A DNA stretch of 64,000 nucleotides from Streptomyces sp. NBC_01707 (GTDB lineage Bacteria; Actinomycetota; Actinomycetes; Streptomycetales; Streptomycetaceae): positions 8,680,001-8,744,000 of the forward strand of contig NZ_CP109190.1 of assembly GCF_041438805.1 (NCBI RefSeq), in the 5' to 3' direction. The notes beneath the pieces are model-generated. The model did no database searches. It saw only the letters and a list, made by a program, of their open reading frames with translations, and was not told where the DNA came from. Positions 18,108 through 27,410 of this stretch are shown in pieces (positions within the stretch are counted from its first letter, which is position 1; every line of letters begins with the position of its first letter). Position numbers and translations under genes: made by a program.

Positions 18108-18484
18108 ACGGCCCGTGGCGAGTTCCGGATCGGGACCGGAAGCCGATGCGGCGTCAGATGCTCCTGGCCGAACAGGACATGGCCCGATCGACGGCCGCCG
18201 GTACGTGGGTGGCGTCGTAGATCTCGACGTGGGAATCCGCTTCGTATGCGACCTCGGTGATCAACGGTGTGGGCGGATCCCGTGACCACTCGGGCCGCGT
18301 TCTCCTGGGCGCGCGGCATGCGAGCAGACCACCGTGTTCCTCGGACGATCCCGTTGAATCTCTTGACGGTCATCCGATGACTCTCTACGTTCTCGGCTCA
18401 ACAGTCCTGCAGAGCGCCTAGAAGTCCGCTCATACATTGGATGAATGATGCGGTAGGCGTCCGACGAAACGTCAAGGAGCCCCG
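18108..18484. other. 377-base intergenic region
   Basis: It holds a minus-strand coding remnant (18154-18369) and, at its right end, the AAGGAG site (18474-18479) of the TTG-started gene downstream. A short TTCCGG/CCGGAA hairpin lies at 18123-18141. No strong promoter was seen. Confidence 0.5.
18154..18369 (-). pseudogene. probable 3' remnant of a small gene
   Basis: One minus-strand frame, closed by a stop at 18154-18156, reads like real actinobacterial protein: LITEVAYEADSHVEIYDATH, then VPAAVDRAMSCSARSI, with codon use typical of the neighbours. A stop at 18370-18372 closes the frame upstream, and only CTG or TTG codons are available as starts, with no ribosome-binding site. It therefore looks like the 3' part of a small gene that lost its 5' end or suffered a frameshift. 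The family was not recognised with certainty. Confidence 0.35.
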
Positions 18485-21295
18485 TTGAGCCGGAGATCGG
18501 AACCATCACGCCCGTTCCGCCGATTGTGGGCCGTTGTGACGTCGGCGGCCGTGAGCGCGGGGCTTACGCTGCTGCCGGCGGCCGTCGCGCACGCCGAAGG
18601 CGTCGCGAGCGTGAGCCTGCATGTCTCCGTGGCCGGCAGCGACCGCGCCGCCGGCACGTCCGCTCGTCCGTTCCGCACGATCGAGCGGGCACAGAAGACG
18701 GCGCGTGTCCTGGCTCGCACGAAGCATGTGGCGGTCCGGGTGGTCGTGCACGGCGGTACGTATCACCTGCAGCACACTCTCAGTTTCGACACCCGTGACT
18801 CCGGCAGTGCGCATACTCCGGTCACTTACACCGCGGCGCCCGGCGAGAAGGTCGTCATCAGCGGCGGCCGGGCCCTCACGCCCCGGTGGCACGACCACAC
18901 CGAGAAGATCAAGGTCGCGGACATCGGCAAGGGACTCGACTTCGACGAACTCTTCCTCGACGGCAGGCGCCAGATCCTGGCCCGGTACCCCGACTTCGAC
19001 CCCGACCAGGCGATCCTGGGCGGCACCGCGGCGGACGCCATATCCCCGGCCCGGATCGCGACGTGGCACAACCCCACCACAGGGCTGGTCCGCGCCCTGC
19101 ACAACGGCATGTGGGGTGGTAACTCGTACAGGATCACCGGCGTCCGTGAGGACGGCTCGGCTCAGCTCGCATGGGTCGGCGACAACAACCGCGGCAGCGG
19201 CATGCACACCACGTACCGCATGGTCGAGAACATCTTCGAGGAGCTGGACGCGCCCGGCGAATGGTTCTACGACAAGCCCGCGGGCGAGCTCTATTTCTAC
19301 GCCCCCGAGGGCGCGGACCTGTCCACCGCGCGGATGGAGACCGCCGAGCGTGACGAACTGATCCGGGTCGTCGGCGAAGGTCCGGACAGCCCGGTACGCC
19401 ATCTCACCTTCTCCGGGTTCACCTTCACGCAGGCCCATCGCACCCTCTTCAACCACCCGTACGAGAAACTGCAGCTCGGGGACTGGGCCATCGCGCGGAC
19501 CGGCGCGGTGTACCTCAAGAACACCGAGCACGTCGATGTACGCGACTCACGCTTCGACCAGGTGGGCGGGAACGCCGTCCTTCTCGACGGCTACAACAGC
19601 AGGAACGCCGTCGCGGGCAACGAGTTCAGCCACTCCGGTGCCTCGGACGTCGCGATCATCGGCAACCCCGACGCGGTACGGGAGCCGTCCACCTGGGAAG
19701 CCTTCCGTACCACCATCACCGACACCACGCCGGGCCCGAAGTCCGAGAACTACCCGCGCGACATCGTCGTCCGCGACAACTGGATGCACGACAACGGACA
19801 GTTCGAGAAGCAGACCTCGGGCGTGCAGATGTCGATGAGCCGCCGGATCACCGTCTCCGGAAACACCATCCACGACGGTCCGCGCGCCTGCATCGACATC
19901 AACGACGGCACCTGGGGCGGGCACGTCATCGAGAACAACGACATCTTCAACTGTGTGAAGGAGACCTCCGACCACGGCCCCGTCAACGCGTGGGGCCGGG
20001 ACCGTTTCTGGCCGCTGGACGCCGACGACGCCACCAAGAAGTCGTATGCGAAGCTCGATGCGATGGAGACCACCGTCATCCGGCACAACAGGATCTGGCA
20101 CTCCTCGCACTGGGACATCGACCTCGACGACGGATCGTCGAACTACCTCATCGAGAACAATCTCCTGCTCAACGGCGGGGTGAAACTGCGCGAGGGCTTC
20201 CACCGGACGGTGCGCAACAACATCTTCGTCAACGGCGGGGCGCACTTCCACGTCTGGTACGCGGACAACGGCGACGTGATCGAGAACAACGTCTTCGCCA
20301 CGGACGACCCGTACGACCTGATCGGCGTCGACATGGCCAGGTCCAGGCCGGTCATCGACAAGAACGTCTTCTGGAACAACGGCAAGGGTGTCGCCGGCAT
20401 CGACGACGCCTGGCGGGCGCAGGGTCTGGACGTGAGCTCGGTGATCGCCGATCCGCAGTTCACCGGCAGCAACCCGTTCATGGACCCGAAGAAGCTCGAC
20501 TACACGGTCTCTGCCGGTTCACCCGCGCTCGGGCTCGGCTTCGAGAACATCGCGATGGGCGGGTTCGGCAAGGCGGGCGCACCCACCCCTCCGCCGCTGC
20601 AGTGGCGGGCCGCACCGGCCGATCCGTACAAGTCCCTCGCCGAGCCGCTCCTCGGCGCCACCGCGACCCAGATCTACTCCGACGAGATCAAGTCGTCGGT
20701 GGGTCTCACCGACTACGACGGCCTCGTGCTCAAGACCGTGCCGGAGGATTCGTACGCCTACCGGAGCGGTCTGCGGGTCAATGACGTCATCCGGGAGATC
20801 AACGGCCGGAAGGTCACCGACCGGACCAGCTACTGGACGCCGTACAACAAGCTGGCGGCGGGCGGCGCGGTCGAGCTCTCGGTCTGGCGCAACCAGGCGG
20901 CCGCCGAGGTCACCTTGGCCAAACCGTCCGGCACCGAGACGCTGAACAACACGTCCGGCACCGTCTTCGCCGGGAACTGGAGCCTCTCGGTGAACCGTGG
21001 CGCCGGCGACCTCGCCGACGACGTCCACTACACGACCGCCGACGGAGCGTCCGCCTCGCTGACCTTCCACGGCACCGGGGTCGCGGTCCTCGGCGAGAAG
21101 TTCTCCGACCAGGGCAGCGTCGAGGTCTTCGTCGACGGCTCGTCGCAGGGATTGGTGGACACGACCGCCGCCACGCGCCAGGTACAGGCCGAGATCTTCG
21201 GAATCGACGGGCTGACCGCGGGTGAGCACACCGTGCAGATCGTCAAGCGCAGCGGGCAGTACACCACGCTCGACGGTTTCAAGGTGACCGACTGA
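18485..21295 (+). CDS. secreted right-handed beta-helix protein with PDZ-like domain
   Basis: A 936-residue exported protein. A signal peptide (positive N-terminus, hydrophobic VVTSAAVSAGLTLLPAAV, cleavage near AHA) is followed by a parallel beta-helix (about 40-690) with many pectate-lyase-like coils rich in NN, such as VIENNVFATDD and VRDNWMHDN. A PDZ-like domain (about 725-815; GLRVNDVIREINGRKV) and a C-terminal beta-sandwich (about 825-936; SLTFHGTGVAVLGEKF) follow. The beta-helix suggests binding or lysis of a polysaccharide outside the cell. The start is TTG at 18485, five bases after a perfect AAGGAG. Substrate unknown. Confidence 0.85.
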   Translation: MSRRSEPSRPFRRLWAVVTSAAVSAGLTLLPAAVAHAEGVASVSLHVSVAGSDRAAGTSARPFRTIERAQKTARVLARTKHVAVRVVVHGGTYHLQHTLSFDTRDSGSAHTPVTYTAAPGEKVVISGGRALTPRWHDHTEKIKVADIGKGLDFDELFLDGRRQILARYPDFDPDQAILGGTAADAISPARIATWHNPTTGLVRALHNGMWGGNSYRITGVREDGSAQLAWVGDNNRGSGMHTTYRMVENIFEELDAPGEWFYDKPAGELYFYAPEGADLSTARMETAERDELIRVVGEGPDSPVRHLTFSGFTFTQAHRTLFNHPYEKLQLGDWAIARTGAVYLKNTEHVDVRDSRFDQVGGNAVLLDGYNSRNAVAGNEFSHSGASDVAIIGNPDAVREPSTWEAFRTTITDTTPGPKSENYPRDIVVRDNWMHDNGQFEKQTSGVQMSMSRRITVSGNTIHDGPRACIDINDGTWGGHVIENNDIFNCVKETSDHGPVNAWGRDRFWPLDADDATKKSYAKLDAMETTVIRHNRIWHSSHWDIDLDDGSSNYLIENNLLLNGGVKLREGFHRTVRNNIFVNGGAHFHVWYADNGDVIENNVFATDDPYDLIGVDMARSRPVIDKNVFWNNGKGVAGIDDAWRAQGLDVSSVIADPQFTGSNPFMDPKKLDYTVSAGSPALGLGFENIAMGGFGKAGAPTPPPLQWRAAPADPYKSLAEPLLGATATQIYSDEIKSSVGLTDYDGLVLKTVPEDSYAYRSGLRVNDVIREINGRKVTDRTSYWTPYNKLAAGGAVELSVWRNQAAAEVTLAKPSGTETLNNTSGTVFAGNWSLSVNRGAGDLADDVHYTTADGASASLTFHGTGVAVLGEKFSDQGSVEVFVDGSSQGLVDTTAATRQVQAEIFGIDGLTAGEHTVQIVKRSGQYTTLDGFKVTD

Positions 21296-21347
21296 GAAGG
21301 ACGGCTGCGAGTCCGCCGGTGGCCGGTCCCTGCGCCATGAAGGGAGG

Positions 21348-21394
21348 GCGCCCTGTGCGCACGGGGCGCCGGCGAGCCCCGTGGCGCAGGGCGC
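21348..21394 (+). terminator. terminator of the beta-helix gene
   Basis: Two perfect 8-bp stems (GCGCCCTG/CAGGGCGC outside, CACGGGGC/GCCCCGTG inside), separated by a small internal loop, form one long hairpin about 55 bases after the stop codon. Confidence 0.7.
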
Positions 21395-21618
21395 GCGGCA
21401 AGAACCGCATCAAGTTCTTAAATGGTGTAAAGCGCGACAAAGGTATTGAACGGTACTAGATTTCCGTCTGGGCGAAAGTGCGGCGTTGCGGTCGGCGGGC
21501 CCCTGTGCGAACCGGAGCTGATGTGGCGGACGATGACCAGGCGGAGCGCGAGCGCGCGTCCGGGTGCCTTCATCGGCTGACGCGGTCGTCCCCATTATCT
21601 GTTGTGCCGGCCGTCCTG

Positions 21619-21888
21619 ATGGCCGGCACACCGGCGCGTTTCGTTCTCGATGCTCCGGACGGCCCGAGCCAGGTGCCCCTGGGCATGCGCGCGATGCCCG
21701 CCGCGCTCGTCGCGACGAAGAACGGTCGCAGCCGGTCCGCCGTACAGCGGACCGGCCAGGGTGCGCTGTCGTACCCGCCGTACGCCCTCTTCGACGAGCC
21801 GGGCCCCGCCCTGAGCGTGCTCCACGGCGGCAGCGGCTCCGAGATCGAGAAGACGCAACCGGTCACAGCCGGTGCCGCGGCCCACTGA
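21619..21888 (+). CDS. doubtful small hypothetical protein
   Basis: An 89-codon frame with third-position GC similar to neighbouring genes, ending 42 bases before the antiporter start. No domain, signal peptide or family was recognised, and there is no ribosome-binding site before the ATG at 21619. The open frame continues upstream to 21478 with A/T-ending codons that look non-coding. It could be a small unknown gene or a decayed end of one. Confidence 0.28.
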   Translation: MAGTPARFVLDAPDGPSQVPLGMRAMPAALVATKNGRSRSAVQRTGQGALSYPPYALFDEPGPALSVLHGGSGSEIEKTQPVTAGAAAH

Positions 21889-21930
21889 CAGCCAATTCGT
21901 CCGTCACAGGGCGCGTCGATGAGGGATCTG

Positions 21931-23394
21931 ATGACCGACTCCGACACCGGCACCACACCGTCCGCCGCGGCCGAGGGGCGGCCTGCGGCCAAACTGACCC
22001 TGTTCACGATGGCGACGATGGTCGTCGGCTCGATGGTGGGCGCCGGGGTGTTCTCCCTGCCACGGCGGTTCGCCGAGGAGACCGGAGTCGCCGGCGCGCT
22101 GATCTCGTGGGTCATCGCGGGCATCGGCATGCTGATGCTGGCGTTCGTGTTCCAGGCCCTCGCGGTGCGCAGGCCCGATCTCGACGCGGGCGTCTACGCC
22201 TACGCCAAGGCCGGATTCGGTGAATATCTGGGCTTCTTCGCGGCGTTCGGATACTGGGCCAGCGCGTGCGTCGGCAACGTCACCTACTGGGTGCTGATCA
22301 TGTCGACGATCGGCGCCATCGCGCCCGTACTCGGCGACGGTGACACGCTCCTCGCGGTCGTCCTGTCCACCGTCGGGCTGTGGGCGTTCTTCCTGCTCAT
22401 CCGGCGCGGAGTGAAGGAAGCGGCGGCCATCAACCGGGTGGTGACCGTGGCCAAGGTCGTACCGATCCTGGTCTTCATCCTGCTGTCCCTCTTCTACTTC
22501 GACCCGTCCGTCTTCGCAGCGAACTTCGGCGGCGCCGACTACGCCGGCTCGCTCTTCCACCAGGTCCGCGGCACCATGCTCGCGACCGTCTTCGTCTTCC
22601 TCGGTGTCGAGGGAGCCAGCGTCTACTCCCGCCACGCCAAGCGACGCGAGGACGTCGGCAAAGCCACCGTCCTCGGATTCCTGAGCGTCTTCGCCGTCTT
22701 CGCCTCGGTCACCATCGTGTCGTACGGAATTCTGCCGATGAGTGAGATCGCCGAGCTGCGCCAGCCCTCGATGGCCGGCGTGCTCCAGGCCGCGGTCGGC
22801 ACCTGGGGCAAGGTCTTCGTCAGTGTCGGGCTCATCGTCTCCGTACTCGGTGCCTATCTGGCATGGACGCTGATGGCCGCCGAGGTGCTCTTCGTCGCGG
22901 CCAAGGACGAGGACATGCCGCGCTTCCTGGGTCGTGCCACCGAGGCCGACGTCCCCGTGCCCGCCCTTCTCATGACCACCGCACTGAGCCAGATCGTCCT
23001 GGTCGTCACGATGTTCTCGGACGACGCCTTCAATTTCGCCCTCGACCTGACCAGTGTGCTCAGTCTGATCCCGTTCTTCCTCGCGGCCGCCTTCGCCGTC
23101 AAGATCGCATACAGGCCAGGCCCGGAGAGTGCCGTGGAGCGCGGGCCCCGCCGGGAACTGGTGATCGCCGCGCTGGCGACGCTCTACACCGCGTTTCTGG
23201 TGTACGCCGCCGGGCTGAGGTTCGTACTGCTCTCGTTCATCCTCTACGCCCCGGCGACGTTCTTGTTCGTCAAGGCGAGGCGGGAGCAGAACAGGCGCTT
23301 GTTCTCGCCCGCCGAAGCTGTCATCTGCGCCGTCTCGATCGCCGGTGCCGTCGTGGGCGTGATCGCCCTGGCGGTCGGCTGGATCGAGCTCTGA
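21931..23394 (+). CDS. arcD: APC-family amino acid antiporter, ArcD-like
   Basis: A 487-residue membrane transporter of the APC superfamily with about 12-13 helices. The first helix carries the GSMVGAGVFSLPRRF motif typical of basic amino acid/polyamine antiporters, and later AWTLMAAEVLFVAAKDEDMPRFLGR fits the ArcD group. Placed 54 bases before arginine deiminase, it probably takes up arginine in exchange for a product of the pathway. The ATG at 21931 is chosen because GAGGGA lies four bases upstream; an in-frame ATG at 21919 lacks such a site. Confidence 0.85.
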   Translation: MTDSDTGTTPSAAAEGRPAAKLTLFTMATMVVGSMVGAGVFSLPRRFAEETGVAGALISWVIAGIGMLMLAFVFQALAVRRPDLDAGVYAYAKAGFGEYLGFFAAFGYWASACVGNVTYWVLIMSTIGAIAPVLGDGDTLLAVVLSTVGLWAFFLLIRRGVKEAAAINRVVTVAKVVPILVFILLSLFYFDPSVFAANFGGADYAGSLFHQVRGTMLATVFVFLGVEGASVYSRHAKRREDVGKATVLGFLSVFAVFASVTIVSYGILPMSEIAELRQPSMAGVLQAAVGTWGKVFVSVGLIVSVLGAYLAWTLMAAEVLFVAAKDEDMPRFLGRATEADVPVPALLMTTALSQIVLVVTMFSDDAFNFALDLTSVLSLIPFFLAAAFAVKIAYRPGPESAVERGPRRELVIAALATLYTAFLVYAAGLRFVLLSFILYAPATFLFVKARREQNRRLFSPAEAVICAVSIAGAVVGVIALAVGWIEL

Positions 23395-23448
23395 CCTGCC
23401 TGCCTCAGCCGTCCCGTCTCCCTCGCCCCATGCGGAAAGGCACACACC

Positions 23449-24708
23449 GTGACCGACACATCAACGTCCGCGCCGGCACTCGGCGTCCATTCCGAGGTCG
23501 GCAGGCTGCGCAAGGTATTGGTCTGCGCGCCGGGTCTGGCACACCGCCGGCTCACCCCTACCAACTCCGACGACCTGCTCTTCGACGACGTCATGTGGGT
23601 GGAGAACGCCCAGCGCGATCACGCCGACTTCGTCGACAAGCTGGCGCAAGGCGGTGTCGAGGTCGTCGAACTGCACGACCTGCTCGCCCGGACCATGGCG
23701 ATTCCCGAGGCCCGGACATGGCTTCTGGACCGGAAGATCACCGCGAACGAGGTGGGCATCGGGCTCATCGACGACACACGCGCCTTTCTGGAATCACTCG
23801 ATCCGCGCGGGCTCGCCGAGTACCTGATCGGCGGTCTCGCCACAACGGATCTGCCGGACGAGTTCCGCTCCGGGTACGTCACCCTGGCCCGCGATTCGAC
23901 GGGCGCACGCGAGTACCTCATGCCACCGCTGCCGAACACGCTCTACACGCGTGACACCACCTGCTGGCTCTACGGCGGCGTGACCATGAACCCGCTCTAC
24001 TGGCCGGCCCGGCACGGCGAAACCCTTCTGATGAAGGCCATCTACACCTTCCACCCGGACTTCATGGGCTCCACCGTGTGGTGGGGAGACCCGGAACTGG
24101 ACTGGGGCCAGGCCACGTTCGAGGGCGGCGACATCATGCCCGTCGGCAACGGCGTCGTGCTCATGGGCATGAGCGAGCGCACCTCCCGCCAGGCCATCAC
24201 CCAGGTCGCGGCCTCACTCTTCAGGAACGGCGCCGCCGAGCACGTCATCGTCGCGGGGATGCCGAAGCTCCGCTCGGCGATGCACCTGGACACCGTTTTC
24301 ACTTTCGCCGACCGGGACATCGTGACGGTCTACCCGACGATCATGGAAGCGGTTCATACCTTCTCCCTGCGCCCCGAAGACAACGCTCCTGGTGTCGGCA
24401 TCACCGACGAGGGATCGTCGGCGTTCGTCGATGTCGTCGCCAAGGGTCTGGGCCTGCCCGGTCTGCGGGTGATCGAGACAGGCGGCGACGTGTACGCGTC
24501 CGAGCGGCAGCAGTGGGACAGTGGCAACAACGCCGTCGCCCTGGAGCCCGGTGTCGTCTTCACCTACGACCGCAACACGCAGACCAATACCCTTCTGCGC
24601 AAGGCCGGGGTCGAAGTCATCACCATCGTCGGCGCCGAACTCGGCCGTGGGCGTGGCGGCGGCCACTGCATGACCTGCCCGCTCATCCGTGAACCCGTCG
24701 ACTTCTGA
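23449..24708 (+). CDS. arcA: arginine deiminase
   Basis: A 419-residue enzyme hydrolysing arginine to citrulline and ammonia. Family signatures are clear: [20 protein letters not shown] at the N-terminus, [14 protein letters not shown], the [10 protein letters not shown] substrate-binding motif, the catalytic-region MHLDTVFTF histidine and the nucleophilic cysteine C407 in GGGHCMTCP. The length is normal. The GTG start at 23449 has a GGAAAGG site eight bases upstream. It forms an operon with the antiporter. Ornithine carbamoyltransferase and carbamate kinase genes are absent from the window. Confidence 0.95.
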   Translation: MTDTSTSAPALGVHSEVGRLRKVLVCAPGLAHRRLTPTNSDDLLFDDVMWVENAQRDHADFVDKLAQGGVEVVELHDLLARTMAIPEARTWLLDRKITANEVGIGLIDDTRAFLESLDPRGLAEYLIGGLATTDLPDEFRSGYVTLARDSTGAREYLMPPLPNTLYTRDTTCWLYGGVTMNPLYWPARHGETLLMKAIYTFHPDFMGSTVWWGDPELDWGQATFEGGDIMPVGNGVVLMGMSERTSRQAITQVAASLFRNGAAEHVIVAGMPKLRSAMHLDTVFTFADRDIVTVYPTIMEAVHTFSLRPEDNAPGVGITDEGSSAFVDVVAKGLGLPGLRVIETGGDVYASERQQWDSGNNAVALEPGVVFTYDRNTQTNTLLRKAGVEVITIVGAELGRGRGGGHCMTCPLIREPVDF

Positions 24709-24751
24709 ACCGACTCGCCCGCTCCGGGCACTCTCCCGTGCAGACGGTTGT

Positions 24752-24789
24752 GCTCCCCGGCCCGTCCCGTCGGCGGCACGGGCCGGAGC
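24752..24789 (+). terminator. terminator of the arc operon
   Basis: A perfect 9-bp stem CCGGCCCGT/ACGGGCCGG, extended by GCTC/GAGC with a small bulge, starts 44 bases after the arginine deiminase stop. Confidence 0.7.
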
Positions 24790-24831
24790 GTGGGGTCACA
24801 CGGTGACGGCGGACACTGAGGCAGGCGGACC

Positions 24832-26058
24832 ATGAAGGATGACGGCATCGACTACACGGCAGTGTTCCGGGGCCTGCCCGGCATGGTGGCGCTGATCACC
24901 CCGGAACTGATGTTCGCGGATGCGAACGATGAGTTCCTTCGCATGTCCGGTCGCACGCGCGACCAGGTCGTCGGCCGGTACCTGTTCGACGTGTTCCCCG
25001 ACAATCCGAACAACCCCGCCGCGACCGGCATGCGGAATCTGGAGGCGTCGCTCCGACGGGTGCTGGCCACCGGCGAGCGGGACGCCATGGCGCTGCAACC
25101 CTATGACGTCCAGTCCTTGGAGCGGCCGGGCGAATGGGTGGAACGGTACTGGAGCCCGGTCAACGCCCCGGTGTTCGGCCCCGACGGGCGGGTGGTCCTG
25201 CTGGTGCACCGGGTGGAGGAGGTGACCGAGCTCATCAAGGCCCGCGGCGGCCCCGACACCGACCGAACCCGCGTGTTGGAGGCCGAGCTCTACACCCGGG
25301 CCCGGGAGCTGCAGGAGGTCAACGAACGGCTGCGGCAGGCCCATGCCCGGGAGCGTGAGGTGGCCCTCGCCCTGCAGCAGGCCATGCTGCCCGTCCCCGG
25401 ACCCGTCGGCCGCCACCGCCCCGCCGTGCGGTACCGGCCCGCAGCCGGCTCGCTGAACGTGTGCGGCGACTGGTACGACCTGGTCGATCTGCCCGGCGAC
25501 TGCGTCGGCGTCGCCGTCGGCGACGTCGTCGGACACGGCCTTCGGGCCGCCGGTGTCATGGGTCTGCTCCGCAGTGCGCTGAGCGCCGCGTCCCGGGTCG
25601 CCCGCGGCCCCGCCCAGGCCCTGGAGGTCGTCGACCTGTACGCCCGTTCGGTCGACGGTGCCGAGAACACCACCGTCGTCACGACCCGCATCGACTGGGA
25701 CGCGCGCACCATCAGCTACAGCAGCGCCGGGCACCCCCCGCCCGCACTGCTGCACACCGACGGCGCCGTGGAGTTCCTCGACCAGGCCACCGACCCCCCG
25801 CTCGGCGCCCACCCGGACTTCGTTCCCCGGCCCCAGGGCACCGCCGTCTTCGCCGCCGGGGAGGCCCTCGTCCTGTACACGGACGGCCTGATCGAACGCC
25901 GCCGCGAGGACATCGACGTCGGCCTCGCCCGCCTCGCCGACTCCCTCGTCCGCCACCAGGACATCGACCCCGAAGCCCTTGCCGACGCCGTCCTGCTCGA
26001 TCTGCTCCCGCCCGACGGCCCCACCGACGACACCGCCCTGGTCATCGTCCGGCTCTGA
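24832..26058 (+). CDS. PAS-SpoIIE family protein phosphatase
   Basis: A 408-residue cytosolic PP2C-type phosphatase. An N-terminal PAS domain (about 10-135, FRGLPGMVALITPELMFADAND) is followed by a coiled-coil linker (about 145-185, REREVALALQQAMLP) and a SpoIIE domain (about 195-405). All metal-binding positions are present: CGDWYD, VGDVVGHG, YTDGLIE and the terminal TDDTAL. It should therefore be an active phosphatase, most likely acting on a phosphorylated anti-sigma factor antagonist. Unlike the regulators at 15663 and 46272, it has no HATPase domain. Confidence 0.92.
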   Translation: MKDDGIDYTAVFRGLPGMVALITPELMFADANDEFLRMSGRTRDQVVGRYLFDVFPDNPNNPAATGMRNLEASLRRVLATGERDAMALQPYDVQSLERPGEWVERYWSPVNAPVFGPDGRVVLLVHRVEEVTELIKARGGPDTDRTRVLEAELYTRARELQEVNERLRQAHAREREVALALQQAMLPVPGPVGRHRPAVRYRPAAGSLNVCGDWYDLVDLPGDCVGVAVGDVVGHGLRAAGVMGLLRSALSAASRVARGPAQALEVVDLYARSVDGAENTTVVTTRIDWDARTISYSSAGHPPPALLHTDGAVEFLDQATDPPLGAHPDFVPRPQGTAVFAAGEALVLYTDGLIERRREDIDVGLARLADSLVRHQDIDPEALADAVLLDLLPPDGPTDDTALVIVRL

Positions 26059-26163
26059 CCCTCCCCGTCCGCCGATGTCCTGCCGCCCCGCGGGCCCGGA
26101 CCGTGCCCCGCGAGACGTGGCCGCCTGCGTCCAGGAGCGGAACACCTGTCCCATGATTCCCTC

Positions 26164-27342
26164 ATGAGTACACGTCAGCCCGCCGCCCGGCGGCATGCCT
26201 CCTGGATCGAGCTCTTCTTCGACCTGGTCGTCGTCGCGGGTGTCCTCCAGCTCTCGCACCTGTTGCACGACAGCCCGACAGCCGCCGACCTGGGCCTGTA
26301 CGTGGTGCTCTACCTGGCGTTCTGGATCGCGTGGGTCTGCTTCACCGTCTACGGGAACGTGGAGGGAAGCCGCGCCTGGACGCCCGGTTTCCTGCTGGCG
26401 ATGTTCGGGCTGGCCGTCATGGTCGCGTCCGTGCCCGGCATCAGCACCGACCACGCCCTGGCGTTCGCGATCGCGTACGCCTTCGTGCGCTGGCTGTCCG
26501 GCCGGCTCTGGCGGCCCGGACAGATCGTGGTGGACTGGCCGCTCGCTCAAGTGGGCGGCGGGACGCTGCCCTGGATCGTCTCGCTGTGGGTGGATGCCCC
26601 GGTGCGGTACTGGCTGTGGGCTCTGGGCCTCGCGTTCGACCTGCTGATCATGCTCACCGCCTCGGGCAGCCGCATGCTCCGGGACGCACAGGACCGCGTG
26701 CAGCGCGTCGTCAGGAAGCGAGGACACTCCGATCGGCTGCCGGTCATCGAGGCGGCCTACTCCGATGTGCCGCACATGGTGGAGCGACTGGGCCTCTTCG
26801 TCATCATCGTGCTGGGCGAGGGGGTCGTCCGGATCACCTCGGCAGCTGCGGACACCGCCTGGGACGTGCCGATGGCCGGTGTCGCGACCGGTGGCTTCGT
26901 CCTGCTCGTCGCGCTGTGGAGCATGTCCCTGCTGCACGGCTTCGGCGGCGTGCCGAAGCCCGGACCGGACGACCTGCCCGTGCGGGTGACCCTGACGCTG
27001 CACTGTGTGACAAGCTGCACGATCGCCGTCCTGGCCGCGGGGCTGGGGCTGGCCATCGCCCATCCGCACGGCCCCGCCCCGGACGAGGCACGCTGGCTGC
27101 TGTGCGTGGGTCTCGCCGTGTACTTCGGTGTCGGGTTGCTGGCCGCGGCGGCGGCCCGTGCGCCATGGGGGCACACCCTCGCCTGGGCGCTGCCCTGTCT
27201 GCTGCTGACGCTCGCGCTCGGCGGGTTCGCCGGCCACTTCGGTGCGGTGTGGCTGGTCTGGGGACTGGTCGCAGCAGTGGTCTGGCAGATCACCTGCGTA
27301 TCGGATGCGGGCGCAGGGCTGCGCGTGCGGAGCCGTAGCTGA
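26164..27342 (+). CDS. low temperature requirement protein A-like membrane protein
   Basis: A 392-residue membrane protein of the LtrA family, with an N-terminal WIELFFDLVVVAGVLQLSHL motif diagnostic for the group and about ten membrane helices. The central IEAAYSDVPHMVERLGLFVIIVLGEGVVRI segment is also conserved. The family was named from a Listeria growth phenotype; its transport or enzymatic role is unclear. The gene lies in the same direction as the upstream phosphatase (105-base gap) and the downstream TetR gene (68-base gap). Confidence 0.88.
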   Translation: MSTRQPAARRHASWIELFFDLVVVAGVLQLSHLLHDSPTAADLGLYVVLYLAFWIAWVCFTVYGNVEGSRAWTPGFLLAMFGLAVMVASVPGISTDHALAFAIAYAFVRWLSGRLWRPGQIVVDWPLAQVGGGTLPWIVSLWVDAPVRYWLWALGLAFDLLIMLTASGSRMLRDAQDRVQRVVRKRGHSDRLPVIEAAYSDVPHMVERLGLFVIIVLGEGVVRITSAAADTAWDVPMAGVATGGFVLLVALWSMSLLHGFGGVPKPGPDDLPVRVTLTLHCVTSCTIAVLAAGLGLAIAHPHGPAPDEARWLLCVGLAVYFGVGLLAAAAARAPWGHTLAWALPCLLLTLALGGFAGHFGAVWLVWGLVAAVVWQITCVSDAGAGLRVRSRS

Positions 27343-27344
27343 CC

Positions 27345-27377
27345 TTCACGGGCAGATTGTTTTACCTATACGAAAAC
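27345..27377 (+). promoter_or_regulatory. candidate promoter and operator of the TetR gene
   Basis: TTCACG at 27345-27350 and TATACG at 27367-27372, 16 bases apart, form a plausible promoter. An imperfect inverted repeat GTTTT/AAAAC at 27359-27377 spans the -10 box, where a self-repressing TetR protein could bind. Confidence 0.35.
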
Positions 27378-27410
27378 GGTTGCGGGGGAGGTGAGAGGGA
27401 CAATGGTCAT

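Larger units (their letters stand above)
21296..21930. other. intergenic region between beta-helix gene and arc genes
   Basis: It holds a large terminator (21348-21394), an A/T-rich stretch around 21415-21465 that may contain a weak promoter (GCGACA, 17 bases, TAGATT at 21457-21462), a doubtful small ORF (21619-21888) and the GAGGGA ribosome-binding site of the antiporter gene at 21921-21926. Confidence 0.5.

Noticed and set aside
24796..27237. An 813-codon minus-strand frame
   Set aside because: It lies opposite two well-supported genes (SpoIIE phosphatase and LtrA-like) and its composition is that of an antisense shadow.
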